Shown here: positions 21,651 to 29,854 of the stretch, in pieces
Position numbering within the stretch: position 1 is the stretch's first letter
Layout: every line of letters starts with the position of its first letter
Origin: an uncultured Bacteroidaceae bacterium
GTDB taxonomy: Bacteria; Bacteroidota; Bacteroidia; Bacteroidales; Bacteroidaceae
Reading direction: 5' to 3'
Length of the DNA stretch: 29,854 nt
Assembly (NCBI GenBank): GCA_904501775.1
Contig: CAJGCJ010000008.1
Span: 1-29,854, forward strand
Program-made: the position numbers and the translations under genes
The notes under the pieces: model-generated
What the model saw: the letters and a program-made list of their open reading frames with translations, nothing else
Database searches by the model: none
What the model was told of the DNA's origin: nothing

Positions 21651-23498
21651 TTAAAATGGGAACAACAACGGCAACACCAGAATCATCACTATTGCCATAA
21701 TTATCTGCAACGGCAGACCCACCTTCACATAATCCATGAATGTATATTGTCCGGCAGGCATTACCAGCGCATTGGGAGGAGTAGAGAACGGCGACGCGAA
21801 GCACATGCTTGCAGCAACCGCAACAGCAACAAGGAAAGGCACCGGGCTGACACCGATAGCAACGGCACTACTCATTGCAATAGGTGCTAGCAACACTGCT
21901 GTAGCTGTATTGCTTATGAACATTGTCATCAGTGATGTTGTAAAATAGATACCAGCCATAAGCGCGATAGGACCGAACGAGCCAAGACCGCTTACAAGAG
22001 TATTTGATATATATTCCGACACGCCTGTCTTTTCAAGGGCTGTAGACATGGGCATCATTGCGGCAATAAGCACTATACTCTCCCAGTTTATGGTTTTGTA
22101 TGCAGCTTCTACATTTCTGAAACAACCGGTAACCACCATCAGGAGAGCTGCGATCATAACAGCTGTAACAGGCTCCACAGGTATAAAGTCGAACACCATT
22201 GCCATAATCATAAGCACCATTATTCCGGCAGCCAACGGTGCTTTGTAATCGAGTGTCACCTTGGCAGCCTCTTCCAAAGGACGGCCCACCACAATCCACT
22301 CGTTCTGTTCCTTCTCAAGAGCTGCTATATTATCCCATGTTCCCTGAACAAGCAGCAAATCACCGCTATGGATAGTCTCATCGGCAAGTCCATGCAGAAT
22401 ATACTTATTCTTACGGCATATACCCAATACATTCACATTAAAGCGTGTACGCAGTTCAGCCTCTCTGATTTTCTTGTTGATAAAGCTTGACGAGGGCATA
22501 AGCACAATCTCGGCAACACCAATGTCGTAGAAATCGAGCGAGAGACTCTTTCCATGCTCCTCGGAGAGGTATTTGAGGTTATACTCTTGGGCAAAAGCAT
22601 GTACGCTTTCCCTGTTTCCCGTCAGGAACAGTATATCTTCGTTGTTCAGCACTGTATCCGACTCGGCAGCCAGCTGTATCACATTCTTCAGCAGACGATT
22701 CTGCGAACGCTCGACACGGCGCACCTCGATGATATTGATACCGTATTTACTGCGCGCGTTGAGTTCGATAATCATCTTGCCCAACAGAGTTGAATCCTCT
22801 TTCACCTGCAGACGATGCAGAGTGCTCGATATTCCGTATTCCTTAACAAGTGTCTTCAGTGATTTTCCCGCACTGGCACTCTCGTTGCTCAATGTTCCTT
22901 TTTTTGACAGGAACCATTTGGTAAGCGGAAGCAGCACAAGCACGCCAACGGTAACACAGGTAAGGCCGACTGGAGTGAATGAGAAGAACGAAAGTCCCTC
23001 GTAACCACCCTTAATCAAGGCATTGTTTACAACGAGGTTGGGAGGTGTACCTATAAGAGTCATCATACCGCCCATGCTGCTGGCAAAAGCAAGAGGCATT
23101 AGCAACCTCGAAGGATTCATCTTCATGCTCATAGCCATACTCACCACAATAGGCAGCAACAATGCAACCGTTCCTGTATTGCTTACGAAAGCTCCGATGC
23201 CCGATGTTACCAACATTACCAACAGGAAAAGCTTTGTCTCACTGTTTCCGGCAAGCGTCATCAGCTTCGAACTTATCATCTTGGCCAATCCGGTCTGGAA
23301 GATAGCTCCTCCTACGACGAAAAGTCCAATCATCATAATGACCACATTGTTCGAAAAACCGGCCAGAGCCTCCTCGGGGGTAAGAATTTGGAATATCAAC
23401 AAGGCCACCAGCGAGCTGAGTGCAACAATATCGGAACGCACTTTTCCATTAACGAAAAACACCACCGACAAGAGCAGTATTGCTAAAGTTATATACAT
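21651..23498 (-). CDS. SLC13-family permease with two RCK_C (TrkA-C) domains
   Basis: This protein of 615 residues has an N-terminal membrane half (1-195), a soluble insert with two RCK_C/TrkA-C domains (about 225-305 and 322-402), and a C-terminal membrane half (420-615). Both halves carry the divalent anion/Na+ symporter signatures: SNTGT (106-110) with GTPPN (150-154), and SNTAT (529-533) with TPPN (573-576). Such proteins carry dicarboxylates, sulfate or similar anions with sodium; the RCK_C domains bind small ligands, in related proteins cyclic di-AMP or ions, and probably gate transport. It heads the leftward unit with the sigma-54 activator, and a good promoter precedes it. The substrate is not readable. 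Confidence 0.9.
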   Translation of the reverse strand: MYITLAILLLSVVFFVNGKVRSDIVALSSLVALLIFQILTPEEALAGFSNNVVIMMIGLFVVGGAIFQTGLAKMISSKLMTLAGNSETKLFLLVMLVTSGIGAFVSNTGTVALLLPIVVSMAMSMKMNPSRLLMPLAFASSMGGMMTLIGTPPNLVVNNALIKGGYEGLSFFSFTPVGLTCVTVGVLVLLPLTKWFLSKKGTLSNESASAGKSLKTLVKEYGISSTLHRLQVKEDSTLLGKMIIELNARSKYGINIIEVRRVERSQNRLLKNVIQLAAESDTVLNNEDILFLTGNRESVHAFAQEYNLKYLSEEHGKSLSLDFYDIGVAEIVLMPSSSFINKKIREAELRTRFNVNVLGICRKNKYILHGLADETIHSGDLLLVQGTWDNIAALEKEQNEWIVVGRPLEEAAKVTLDYKAPLAAGIMVLMIMAMVFDFIPVEPVTAVMIAALLMVVTGCFRNVEAAYKTINWESIVLIAAMMPMSTALEKTGVSEYISNTLVSGLGSFGPIALMAGIYFTTSLMTMFISNTATAVLLAPIAMSSAVAIGVSPVPFLVAVAVAASMCFASPFSTPPNALVMPAGQYTFMDYVKVGLPLQIIMAIVMILVLPLLFPF

Positions 23499-23547
23499 AA
23501 AATCGAAAAAGTTTTTTCAACAAATCAACAACAGTGTTAAATCGATG

Positions 23548-23578
23548 CAAAAATACAAAATATTTGCTCCATTTCAAA
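23548..23578 (-). promoter_or_regulatory. Predicted promoter of the SLC13-lptE-secG unit
   Basis: On the minus strand 23555-23548 reads TATTTTTG (full TAnnTTTG match) and 23578-23575 reads TTTG, with 19 bp between them, the usual Bacteroidetes spacing. A start near 23541 gives a leader of about 43 nt. Confidence 0.6.
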
Positions 23579-23611
23579 GCCTGCAGAGCAATGAACTATC
23601 AGTATTTTTCT

Positions 23612-23619
23612 TACCTTTG
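23612..23619 (+). promoter_or_regulatory. Predicted -7 box of tamB-argF'
   Basis: TACCTTTG matches TAnnTTTG fully and lies 28 bp before the tamB ATG. A transcript start near 23625 would exclude the longer in-frame start at 23534, supporting the ATG at 23648. Confidence 0.55.
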
Positions 23620-23639
23620 CATTAATTTAACAAAAGGGC

Positions 23640-23657
23640 ATGTGCCCATGCCTGTAA
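23640..23657 (+). other. Possible five-codon leader ORF overlapping the tamB start
   Basis: ATG TGC CCA TGC CTG TAA begins 8 bp before the tamB ATG in another frame and stops inside tamB. GGGC (23636-23639) and GCCC (23644-23647) can form a 4-bp stem around its ATG. It may tune initiation or be chance. Confidence 0.2.
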
Positions 23658-26600
23658 TACCGACAGCCATAAACAAATTAAAATACATATTTCTCACTCT
23701 TCTTGTAGTGACCTTTGCGATATTCTCGTCGTCGTTACTGCTTAGAATCGATGCCATACAGCAACGACTGGGCGATTATGCAACCGCTATAATACGCAGC
23801 AACGACATTCCCTTGGGCATAGGCAGTGTTGAGGTAAAGTTGTTCAACAAAATTGAGATAAAAGATATATTACTCAACGACCTCAACAATGACACATTGG
23901 CATCGATAGACAAGATAACACTCAACCTCTCTCCGCTCAAGTTGTTTAAAGGCGAGATACGCATAAACACCGCAACCATAGCCCACCCATATATAAACAT
24001 CTATCGTGACTCGGCCAGTGTACCTACAAACGCACAGTTCCTGTTGGATATCCTTGCTGGCGACGACTCGTCAGACGATTCCGAAATACCGCAAATAGGA
24101 GTGGGCCAGCTTAGAATATACGATGGAGAGATACGATATAGAGACCTTTCTGCTGCAGGCAAGGGTAACGGTATATTCGACAGCAACAACATCGGTTTAT
24201 ATGATATTGAAGCCAAAATAGCGGCGAACATTCTATCCAAAGAGCATATCAACATCCACATAAAACAGCTGCGCGGCAAAGAGAAGTCGGGAGCAGAATT
24301 AAGCAATCTGTTTACAAGGATCGAGATAGCCAAGCACACTATTACACTGCATAAAAGCGGAATTGCACTACCCCGAAGCCTTATAGAGGCACCCCAAATA
24401 ACTCTGCACCTGCCCGACAAATATATCAAAGGGAGCAAATTGAGATTTGAGGGTGAGATAAGCAGCGAAAAGGTTGATTTCAGTGATTTTACCGTATTCT
24501 CGCCTGCGCTCTCAAAACTGAACAACACCCTTCAGTTCAGGATTCCGTTCAACGGCACTCCCGACAACATCAATTTGCCGGGCATGGAGTTTGCAACCAA
24601 CAACAATTCAATCTTCCTTGAGGGCTGCCTGTATGCGACAAGAAAAGGAGACAACAGCACATTAGAGATAGAGCTGACTAACAGCGCCATAAGCGAAGAG
24701 GGTGCAAAAGCCATCTACCTGCTGGCTTCGGGCAATGACAAGAGCCCCGAAATACTCGACAATCTTGGCGAGGTCTGCACCACCGGAAAAGCAATCCTCA
24801 CAAATGGAATAGTGAACGGAGTAATAGCAATAAACAGCGAATGCGGAGAGATAAAGGCTGATATCAGACCGAGCATCACCGGCGGATACAATGGAAGCAT
24901 AAAAGGCTCTGGCATCAAATTGGGAACAATAGCCAACAATGACAAACTCGATAAATGCGACATAGATATAAGATATGTCTGCACCTACACAGACTCAACA
25001 AACTACAACGGACAATTCAACTCTGTAATCTCATCATTCGATTACAACAGATACACCTATGCGCCAATAAGTATATCGGGTAAGATTACACCTAAAATCA
25101 TAACCACACAAATAACCAGCAACGACAAAAATCTCGCAGCAGAACTCTCGTTCGGCCTAAGAAAAGAATACAGAAACAACAAATACAATCTTAGCCTCAA
25201 CGTCGATTCCATAAATCCTCATAATCTGAATTTGACAGAAAGGCTGAAGAACAGCACAATATCGTTCAACCTGGAAACATCCTTATCGGACAAGGAGAAC
25301 GAGAACACCACTATTGCTGCAAACATGTACAACTTCAGGTTGCATACACCGCAGCAGCATTGGGAGATTCGTCACATGCATATTGCCGACAACACCTTCG
25401 AAGAGAAGAGAAACCTAATCATAAACTCAGACATTCTCAACGGATATATTACCGGATATTACAATTACAATACGCTTGTCAACAGTTTCACAAATATTAT
25501 CAAGGAGCATCTTCCCACATTGGCAGGCGAACCTTCGGAACATAGCGGCAACAACAATTTCGTCTTTGGAATCACACTTAAGGACAGCGAATTGTTCAGT
25601 ACACTGTTCGACCTGCCCATAAACGTTGCAAGCAGTTCAAGCATCAGTGGAAGTTGCGACGACAAGAACAAAAGGTTCGAAATAGTAGCCGATTTGAACG
25701 ATACAGAATTCTCAGGACGCAACTATAAAAATATTACACTTAATACAACAGCCGATAACGAAGGCCTTATTTTAAGCAGCATAATGAAACGTCCTTTAAC
25801 AGACGAAAATAACGAAAAAGCTGTTGAAAATGACCTGACAATAGAGATGCTGTGCAGTGCTGCAAATGACACGTTGTACAACAACTTCTCGTGGAACAGC
25901 AGTGCCAAACCCGTAAACAAGGGATATATACATCTTGACATATCATTCAGCCACACCACCGAAGACGAAATGTATGTAAATGCCATGCTGCGTCCCGGCA
26001 GTATCATATACAACGACAGTTTATGGACACTTCAACCTGCCCAGATAAGCGGCGGCAACAATCGTTATATAATAGACAACCTATCACTGCATGGAAATAA
26101 TCGTTTCCTCAACATCAACGGAGTGTTAGGCAATGAAGAAGAGGATGAATTGAAAGTAGCGCTTCACAACATCGTACTCGAGGATGTATTCAACCTCCTC
26201 AACTTCCACTCGGTTGAATTCGGTGGAGTGGCAACAGGCAACATCAATGCAAACTCGCTTTTGGAAGCACCACAAGTAGATGCATCGCTCGATGTTGAGG
26301 GTTTCAAATTCGAGGGAGGTTACATGGGCAATCTTGGCTTCAAAGGAAATTGGGACAAGGATAATAAGGCAATAGTCATTCATGGAGAGATTGATGACGA
26401 GAGCCACACGACCCTTATCAATGGTATTGTATCACCCGCCAATGATACCATAAACTTGGAAATTGAGGCAAACGGCACCCGTGCCGAGTTCCTTGAGCAC
26501 ATGATAGGCGACATCGTCAACAACGTTGAGAGCCGCGCCTATGGCGACATCGCTGTACGCGGAAAGCTGAGCGACATAAACCTATACGGTAAACTTGCCC

Positions 26601-28057
26601 CCAAAGGCAGCATGCGCGTATGTGTCACCAACACCACATACAACCTCACAGGAGATACCATAAGTTTTACACGCAACAGAATAGGATTCAAAGATGTACG
26701 CATCTTCGACCGAAACGGCAACGGTGGTGTTCTGAACGGCGCTGTCAACCACAACAGCCTAAGCGATTTCACATGCAGTTTCGACATTGCAGCCAACAAC
26801 CTCTTAGCGTACAACAGCAGCAGTTTCGGCGATGATGGATTCTATGGCACTGCGTATGTGACAGGCAATGCAAACTTGGTAGCCGACGACGAAGGAATAC
26901 GCCTGAGAGCCGAGATTGAGACCGAGAGCAACTCAAAATTCGTATATAATGCAGCCGGTCCTATGGGCAACACAAGCAATGAATTCGTAACATTCACCGA
27001 CAGCAGCAACAGCAGAAAAAAGGAGAAAAGCATAGAGGAAACACCCGTTGTAAACAACGAGAACAGCATACTCAGCCGTCTTAACCTCGACTTTTTAATA
27101 TCCGTAACACCCGACCTTCAGTTACGCGTCTACACCAACACTATAACAAACGACTATATCGACCTTTATGGCAACGGACAGGTAAATGCCATATATGACG
27201 AGAAAGAGGGCTTCAGCATGAAAGGTAATCTCGACCTGAGCCGTGGAACATACAAGTTCACCATGCAGGATATCTTCCCTAAAGAGTTTGCCATACGCTC
27301 GGGAACGCTGAACTTCAATGGTGACCCATTCCTCGCCAATCTGAACCTTAACACGCTGTATACCGTACCATCAGCATCGCTTACCGACCTTAATCCCACA
27401 GCCGAACGCCGCAAGAGCGTAAAGGTAAACTGTCTGATGGATATCACCGGTACACTGCAGAATCCCAACCTCACATTCGGATTAGAGCTCCCCGATGGCA
27501 ACGAAGAGGAGCGCGAACTGCTCGCAAGCGCCACAAGCACACCCGAACAGACAAACATGCAGTTCATATACCTTGTGGGAATTGGAAAATTCTACACCTA
27601 TGAATACTACAACCAACAGGGCGAAAGCCAGTCATCCACAATGATGGAGTCGCTCATATCAAGCACCATTTCGGGACAGCTCAACAACATGCTTTCGCAA
27701 ATAGTGGACAGCAACTGGAACCTGTCGGGAAACTTTGCAAGCAGCGAAAAAGGATGGAACAGCATGGAAGTGGAAGGTATGCTTTCGGGACGTCTACTCG
27801 ACAACCGCCTGCTCATAAACGGAAACTTCGGATACCGAGACGACCCCATGATAAACAAGAATTTCATTGGTGACTTCGAAGTACAGTGGTTACTGAACAA
27901 AAATGGCAACGTAAGCCTTAAGGCATACAGCAAGACCAATGACCGTTACTTCTCAAAAACCACACTCACCACACAAGGAGCCGGTTTATTGCTGCGTCAC
28001 GACTTCAACAGCTGGATGTTCTGGAGAAGAAAAGAGGATAGTAAACAGAAAAAATAA
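23648..28057 (+). CDS. tamB: Translocation and assembly module protein TamB (DUF490)
   Basis: TamB-like proteins are long, lipid-binding beta-rich bridges from the inner membrane to the outer membrane, involved in outer-membrane protein insertion and phospholipid transport. The protein has 1469 residues: an N-terminal anchor helix (about 12-32), followed by AsmA-like repeats (IGVGQLRIYDGEIRYRDL, LNLSPLKLFKGEIRI), a long Asn/Ser-rich strand region, and the conserved C-terminal DUF490 domain with LDLSRGTYKFTMQDIFP, LNFNGDPFLANLNL and YLVGIGKF. The ATG at 23648 fits the helix position and the promoter. No BamA/TamA homologue is adjacent. It is followed 7 bp later by argF'. Confidence 0.92.
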   Translation: MPVIPTAINKLKYIFLTLLVVTFAIFSSSLLLRIDAIQQRLGDYATAIIRSNDIPLGIGSVEVKLFNKIEIKDILLNDLNNDTLASIDKITLNLSPLKLFKGEIRINTATIAHPYINIYRDSASVPTNAQFLLDILAGDDSSDDSEIPQIGVGQLRIYDGEIRYRDLSAAGKGNGIFDSNNIGLYDIEAKIAANILSKEHINIHIKQLRGKEKSGAELSNLFTRIEIAKHTITLHKSGIALPRSLIEAPQITLHLPDKYIKGSKLRFEGEISSEKVDFSDFTVFSPALSKLNNTLQFRIPFNGTPDNINLPGMEFATNNNSIFLEGCLYATRKGDNSTLEIELTNSAISEEGAKAIYLLASGNDKSPEILDNLGEVCTTGKAILTNGIVNGVIAINSECGEIKADIRPSITGGYNGSIKGSGIKLGTIANNDKLDKCDIDIRYVCTYTDSTNYNGQFNSVISSFDYNRYTYAPISISGKITPKIITTQITSNDKNLAAELSFGLRKEYRNNKYNLSLNVDSINPHNLNLTERLKNSTISFNLETSLSDKENENTTIAANMYNFRLHTPQQHWEIRHMHIADNTFEEKRNLIINSDILNGYITGYYNYNTLVNSFTNIIKEHLPTLAGEPSEHSGNNNFVFGITLKDSELFSTLFDLPINVASSSSISGSCDDKNKRFEIVADLNDTEFSGRNYKNITLNTTADNEGLILSSIMKRPLTDENNEKAVENDLTIEMLCSAANDTLYNNFSWNSSAKPVNKGYIHLDISFSHTTEDEMYVNAMLRPGSIIYNDSLWTLQPAQISGGNNRYIIDNLSLHGNNRFLNINGVLGNEEEDELKVALHNIVLEDVFNLLNFHSVEFGGVATGNINANSLLEAPQVDASLDVEGFKFEGGYMGNLGFKGNWDKDNKAIVIHGEIDDESHTTLINGIVSPANDTINLEIEANGTRAEFLEHMIGDIVNNVESRAYGDIAVRGKLSDINLYGKLAPKGSMRVCVTNTTYNLTGDTISFTRNRIGFKDVRIFDRNGNGGVLNGAVNHNSLSDFTCSFDIAANNLLAYNSSSFGDDGFYGTAYVTGNANLVADDEGIRLRAEIETESNSKFVYNAAGPMGNTSNEFVTFTDSSNSRKKEKSIEETPVVNNENSILSRLNLDFLISVTPDLQLRVYTNTITNDYIDLYGNGQVNAIYDEKEGFSMKGNLDLSRGTYKFTMQDIFPKEFAIRSGTLNFNGDPFLANLNLNTLYTVPSASLTDLNPTAERRKSVKVNCLMDITGTLQNPNLTFGLELPDGNEEERELLASATSTPEQTNMQFIYLVGIGKFYTYEYYNQQGESQSSTMMESLISSTISGQLNNMLSQIVDSNWNLSGNFASSEKGWNSMEVEGMLSGRLLDNRLLINGNFGYRDDPMINKNFIGDFEVQWLLNKNGNVSLKAYSKTNDRYFSKTTLTTQGAGLLLRHDFNSWMFWRRKEDSKQKK

Positions 28058-28064
28058 TAAGTAT

Positions 28065-29018
28065 ATGAAAAATTTCACATGTGTCAACGACATAGGCAAC
28101 CTCGATGTTGCAATAAAAGAGGCACTCGAGATAAAGGCCGACCGTTACAGATACGATACACTCGGCAAGAACAAGACAGCAATGCTGGTATTCTTCAACA
28201 GCAGTCTTAGAACACGCCTCAGCACACAGAAAGCGGCACTTAACCTTGGAATGAATGTCATAGTACTCGACATCAATCAGGGGGCATGGAAACTGGAGAC
28301 CGAGCGCGGAGTAATAATGGACGGCGACCGTCCCGAACATATACTCGAAGCAATACCCGTAATGGGCAGTTACTGCGACATTATAGGAGTACGCTCATTC
28401 GCCCGTTTCGAAAACAAGGCCGATGACTACAACGAAGTGATATTGAATCAGTTCATCCGGCACTCGGGCCGTCCCGTATTCTCAATGGAGGCCGCTACAC
28501 GCCACCCGCTCCAGAGCTTCGCCGACCTCATAACAATAGAAGAGCATAAAACAGTAAAGCGCCCGAAGGTGGTACTCACATGGGCACCCCACCCCAAAGC
28601 GTTGCCACAGGCCGTGCCCAACTCCTTTGCCGAGTGGATGAACGCTGCCGAGTACGATTTTGTAATAACACACCCCGAGGGTTACGAGCTCGACCCCTCA
28701 TTTGTAGGCAATGCACATGTAGAATATGACCAAATGAAGGCCTTTGAAGGCGCCGATTTCATCTATGCGAAAAACTGGTCGGCCTACACAGGCGACAACT
28801 ACGGCAAGGTACTAAGCACCGACCGCAACTGGACCGTAAGCGAACGACAGATGGCTGTAACCAACAATGCCTATTTCATGCATTGTCTGCCCGTACGCCG
28901 CAATATGATTGTAACCGATGATGTTATAGAGGGCCCACGCTCACTTGTGATACCCGAAGCAGCCAACCGCGAGATATCTGCTACTGTAGTATTGAAGAGA
29001 CTGCTCGAGAGCCTGTAA
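28065..29018 (+). CDS. argF': N-succinylornithine carbamoyltransferase (SOTCase)
   Basis: The enzyme transfers the carbamoyl group of carbamoyl phosphate to N2-succinyl-L-ornithine, the arginine route characterised in Bacteroides fragilis. The protein has 317 residues. The carbamoyl-phosphate loop is FFNSSLRTR (43-51, in place of STRT), and FMHCLPVRR carries the HCLP motif. In VIMDGDRPEH, the proline is residue 90; published work on the B. fragilis enzyme names Pro90 as the residue that selects succinyl over acetyl substrate (Glu in the Xanthomonas acetylornithine enzyme). The frame opens earlier (27939), but the start at 28065 gives the family N-terminus MKNFTCVND. It follows tamB by 7 bp and has its own terminator. 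Confidence 0.95.
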   Translation: MKNFTCVNDIGNLDVAIKEALEIKADRYRYDTLGKNKTAMLVFFNSSLRTRLSTQKAALNLGMNVIVLDINQGAWKLETERGVIMDGDRPEHILEAIPVMGSYCDIIGVRSFARFENKADDYNEVILNQFIRHSGRPVFSMEAATRHPLQSFADLITIEEHKTVKRPKVVLTWAPHPKALPQAVPNSFAEWMNAAEYDFVITHPEGYELDPSFVGNAHVEYDQMKAFEGADFIYAKNWSAYTGDNYGKVLSTDRNWTVSERQMAVTNNAYFMHCLPVRRNMIVTDDVIEGPRSLVIPEAANREISATVVLKRLLESL

Positions 29019-29034
29019 ACATGGGATTACCATA

Positions 29035-29080
29035 AATAGAACGGATGCGATACCAATATTGGTATCGCATCCGTTCTATT
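29035..29080. terminator. 46-nt perfect palindrome, bidirectional terminator
   Basis: Positions 29035-29057 are the exact reverse complement of 29058-29080 (centre CCAATATTGG, arms with GGATGCGATA and its complement). It lies between the convergent argF' and rarA genes and can terminate either one. Confidence 0.88.
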
Positions 29081-29091
29081 ATGTAACTGTT

Positions 29092-29854
29092 TTATCTTGA
29101 GAATGGCTTTTCGTCGCCCCAACACTGCTGCATCCACGCCTTGATCTTCTGTTCCGCAGCATTCTCCTGCGGCATCCAGAAACTGAAGTCCATACCATCG
29201 GAAGGGAGGAACTGCTGTTTCACAAAATGCCCCTCATAGTTATGGGAATATTTGTAACCGTCGGAATAACCCAATTCCTTCATCAGCTTGGTCGGTGCAT
29301 TTCTCAGATGCAACGGCACAGGCAGATTACCCGTCTCGCGCACCTTTTCGAGCGCACTGTTTATACCCATATATGCCGAATTGCTCTTAGGCGATGTCGC
29401 CAGATATACAGTTGCCTGTGCAAGCGGAATACGTCCCTCGGGCCATCCTATCTTCATAACCGCATCGAACGCGGCATTTGCAAGCAATAGAGCATTAGGA
29501 TTGGCCAGACCTACATCTTCCGATGCCGATATTATAAGCCGTCGGGCAATGAAAGCCGGGTCTTCGCCACCCTCAATCATACGGGCAAGCCAATATAAGG
29601 CAGCATCGGGGTCACTGCCGCGTATCGATTTTATGAACGCCGATATTATATCGTAGTGCATCTCGCCCCCCTTGTCATAGGCAGCAGGGTTCTGCTGCAG
29701 ACGCTCTACGACCTTTTTGTCGGTTATGACAACGGGAGAGTCGGGCTCGGCCTCAACAACCAATTCCAGAATATTGAGCAACTTACGGGCATCTCCACCG
29801 CTGTATCGCAGCATTGCATCGGTCTCTTGCAATTGCACTTTACGTCTTTTCAGC
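29092..29854 (-). CDS. rarA: Replication-associated recombination protein A (RarA/MgsA), partial
   Basis: The C-terminal 253 or so residues of a AAA+ ATPase of the RarA/MgsA/WRNIP1 family, which acts at stalled replication forks and binds the single-strand DNA-binding protein. The N-terminus with Walker A and B lies beyond the right edge: the frame is open to 29854. Visible are the sensor II region YSGGDARKLLNILELV, then the tetramerisation domain with KGGEMHYDIISAFIKSIRGS, DPDAALYWLARMIEGGEDP, RRLIISASEDVGLANP and HLRNAPTKLMKELGY, all strongly conserved in RarA. It converges with argF' at the terminator 29035-29080. Confidence 0.95.
   Translation of the reverse strand, partial: LKRRKVQLQETDAMLRYSGGDARKLLNILELVVEAEPDSPVVITDKKVVERLQQNPAAYDKGGEMHYDIISAFIKSIRGSDPDAALYWLARMIEGGEDPAFIARRLIISASEDVGLANPNALLLANAAFDAVMKIGWPEGRIPLAQATVYLATSPKSNSAYMGINSALEKVRETGNLPVPLHLRNAPTKLMKELGYSDGYKYSHNYEGHFVKQQFLPSDGMDFSFWMPQENAAEQKIKAWMQQCWGDEKPFSR

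Noticed and set aside
23534..23647. An extended 1507-residue tamB start at 23534
   Set aside because: The extra 38 residues are not a membrane anchor, precede the helix and lie upstream of the predicted transcript start near 23625.
1..29854. CRISPR arrays, insertion sequences, tRNA or rRNA genes
   Set aside because: Reading both strands showed no regular repeats with spacers, no transposase motifs and no clover-leaf genes other than tmRNA.

Overview
This 29.9 kb window reads as a stretch of bacterial chromosome from a member of the Bacteroidales (phylum Bacteroidota), probably a gut-type genus that I cannot name. The reasons are the tmRNA tag GETNYALAA, promoter boxes of the form TAnnTTTG instead of an E. 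coli -10, A-rich leaders without Shine-Dalgarno sites, families largely confined to this order (DUF4831, DUF3256), and an ornithine carbamoyltransferase of the N-succinylornithine type with Pro90. Content is almost entirely core genome. I found no insertion sequence, prophage, integrase, CRISPR array, tRNA or rRNA operon.

Layout. 1-1110: a partial PepSY membrane protein and the manganese exporter mntP, both leftward. 1218-1611: tmRNA (ssrA), rightward, whose promoter overlaps that of mntP, with its own terminator. 1817-2683: an orphan AraC-type regulator. 2748-7183: a leftward operon DUF4831 - ffh - folD - CapA-like phosphoesterase. 7372-9723: a rightward unit hpt - adk - obgE. 9810-16047: a very compact leftward eight-gene run recF - dciA - nucleoside MFS transporter - bifunctional nuclease family protein - rsmE - truA - EamA transporter - DUF3256. 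16244-18596: a rightward unit TPR membrane protein - ribH - uncharacterised ATP-grasp-like protein. 18727-23498: a leftward unit SLC13/RCK transporter - sigma-54-type activator - lptE - TPR-like protein - secG. 23648-29018: rightward tamB - argF' (SOTCase). 29092-end: rarA, leftward and cut by the window edge.

The genes serve translation quality control and targeting (ssrA, ffh, obgE, rsmE, truA), replication and repair (recF, dciA, rarA), envelope biogenesis (tamB, lptE, secG), purine and nucleoside metabolism (hpt, adk, nucleoside transporter), and folate, riboflavin and arginine synthesis. Four of the convergent boundaries carry one strong, nearly perfect inverted repeat that can terminate both sides; similar hairpins sit inside two operons (adk/obgE and TPR/ribH).

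The only interval over 300 bases without a protein gene is 1111-1816, which holds ssrA, its terminator and the AraC leader. I see no clear new multi-gene defence or metabolic system. The least explained items are the ATP-grasp-like protein after ribH, the sensor-less sigma-54 activator co-directional with envelope genes behind an RCK-containing transporter, and the intra-operon hairpins.
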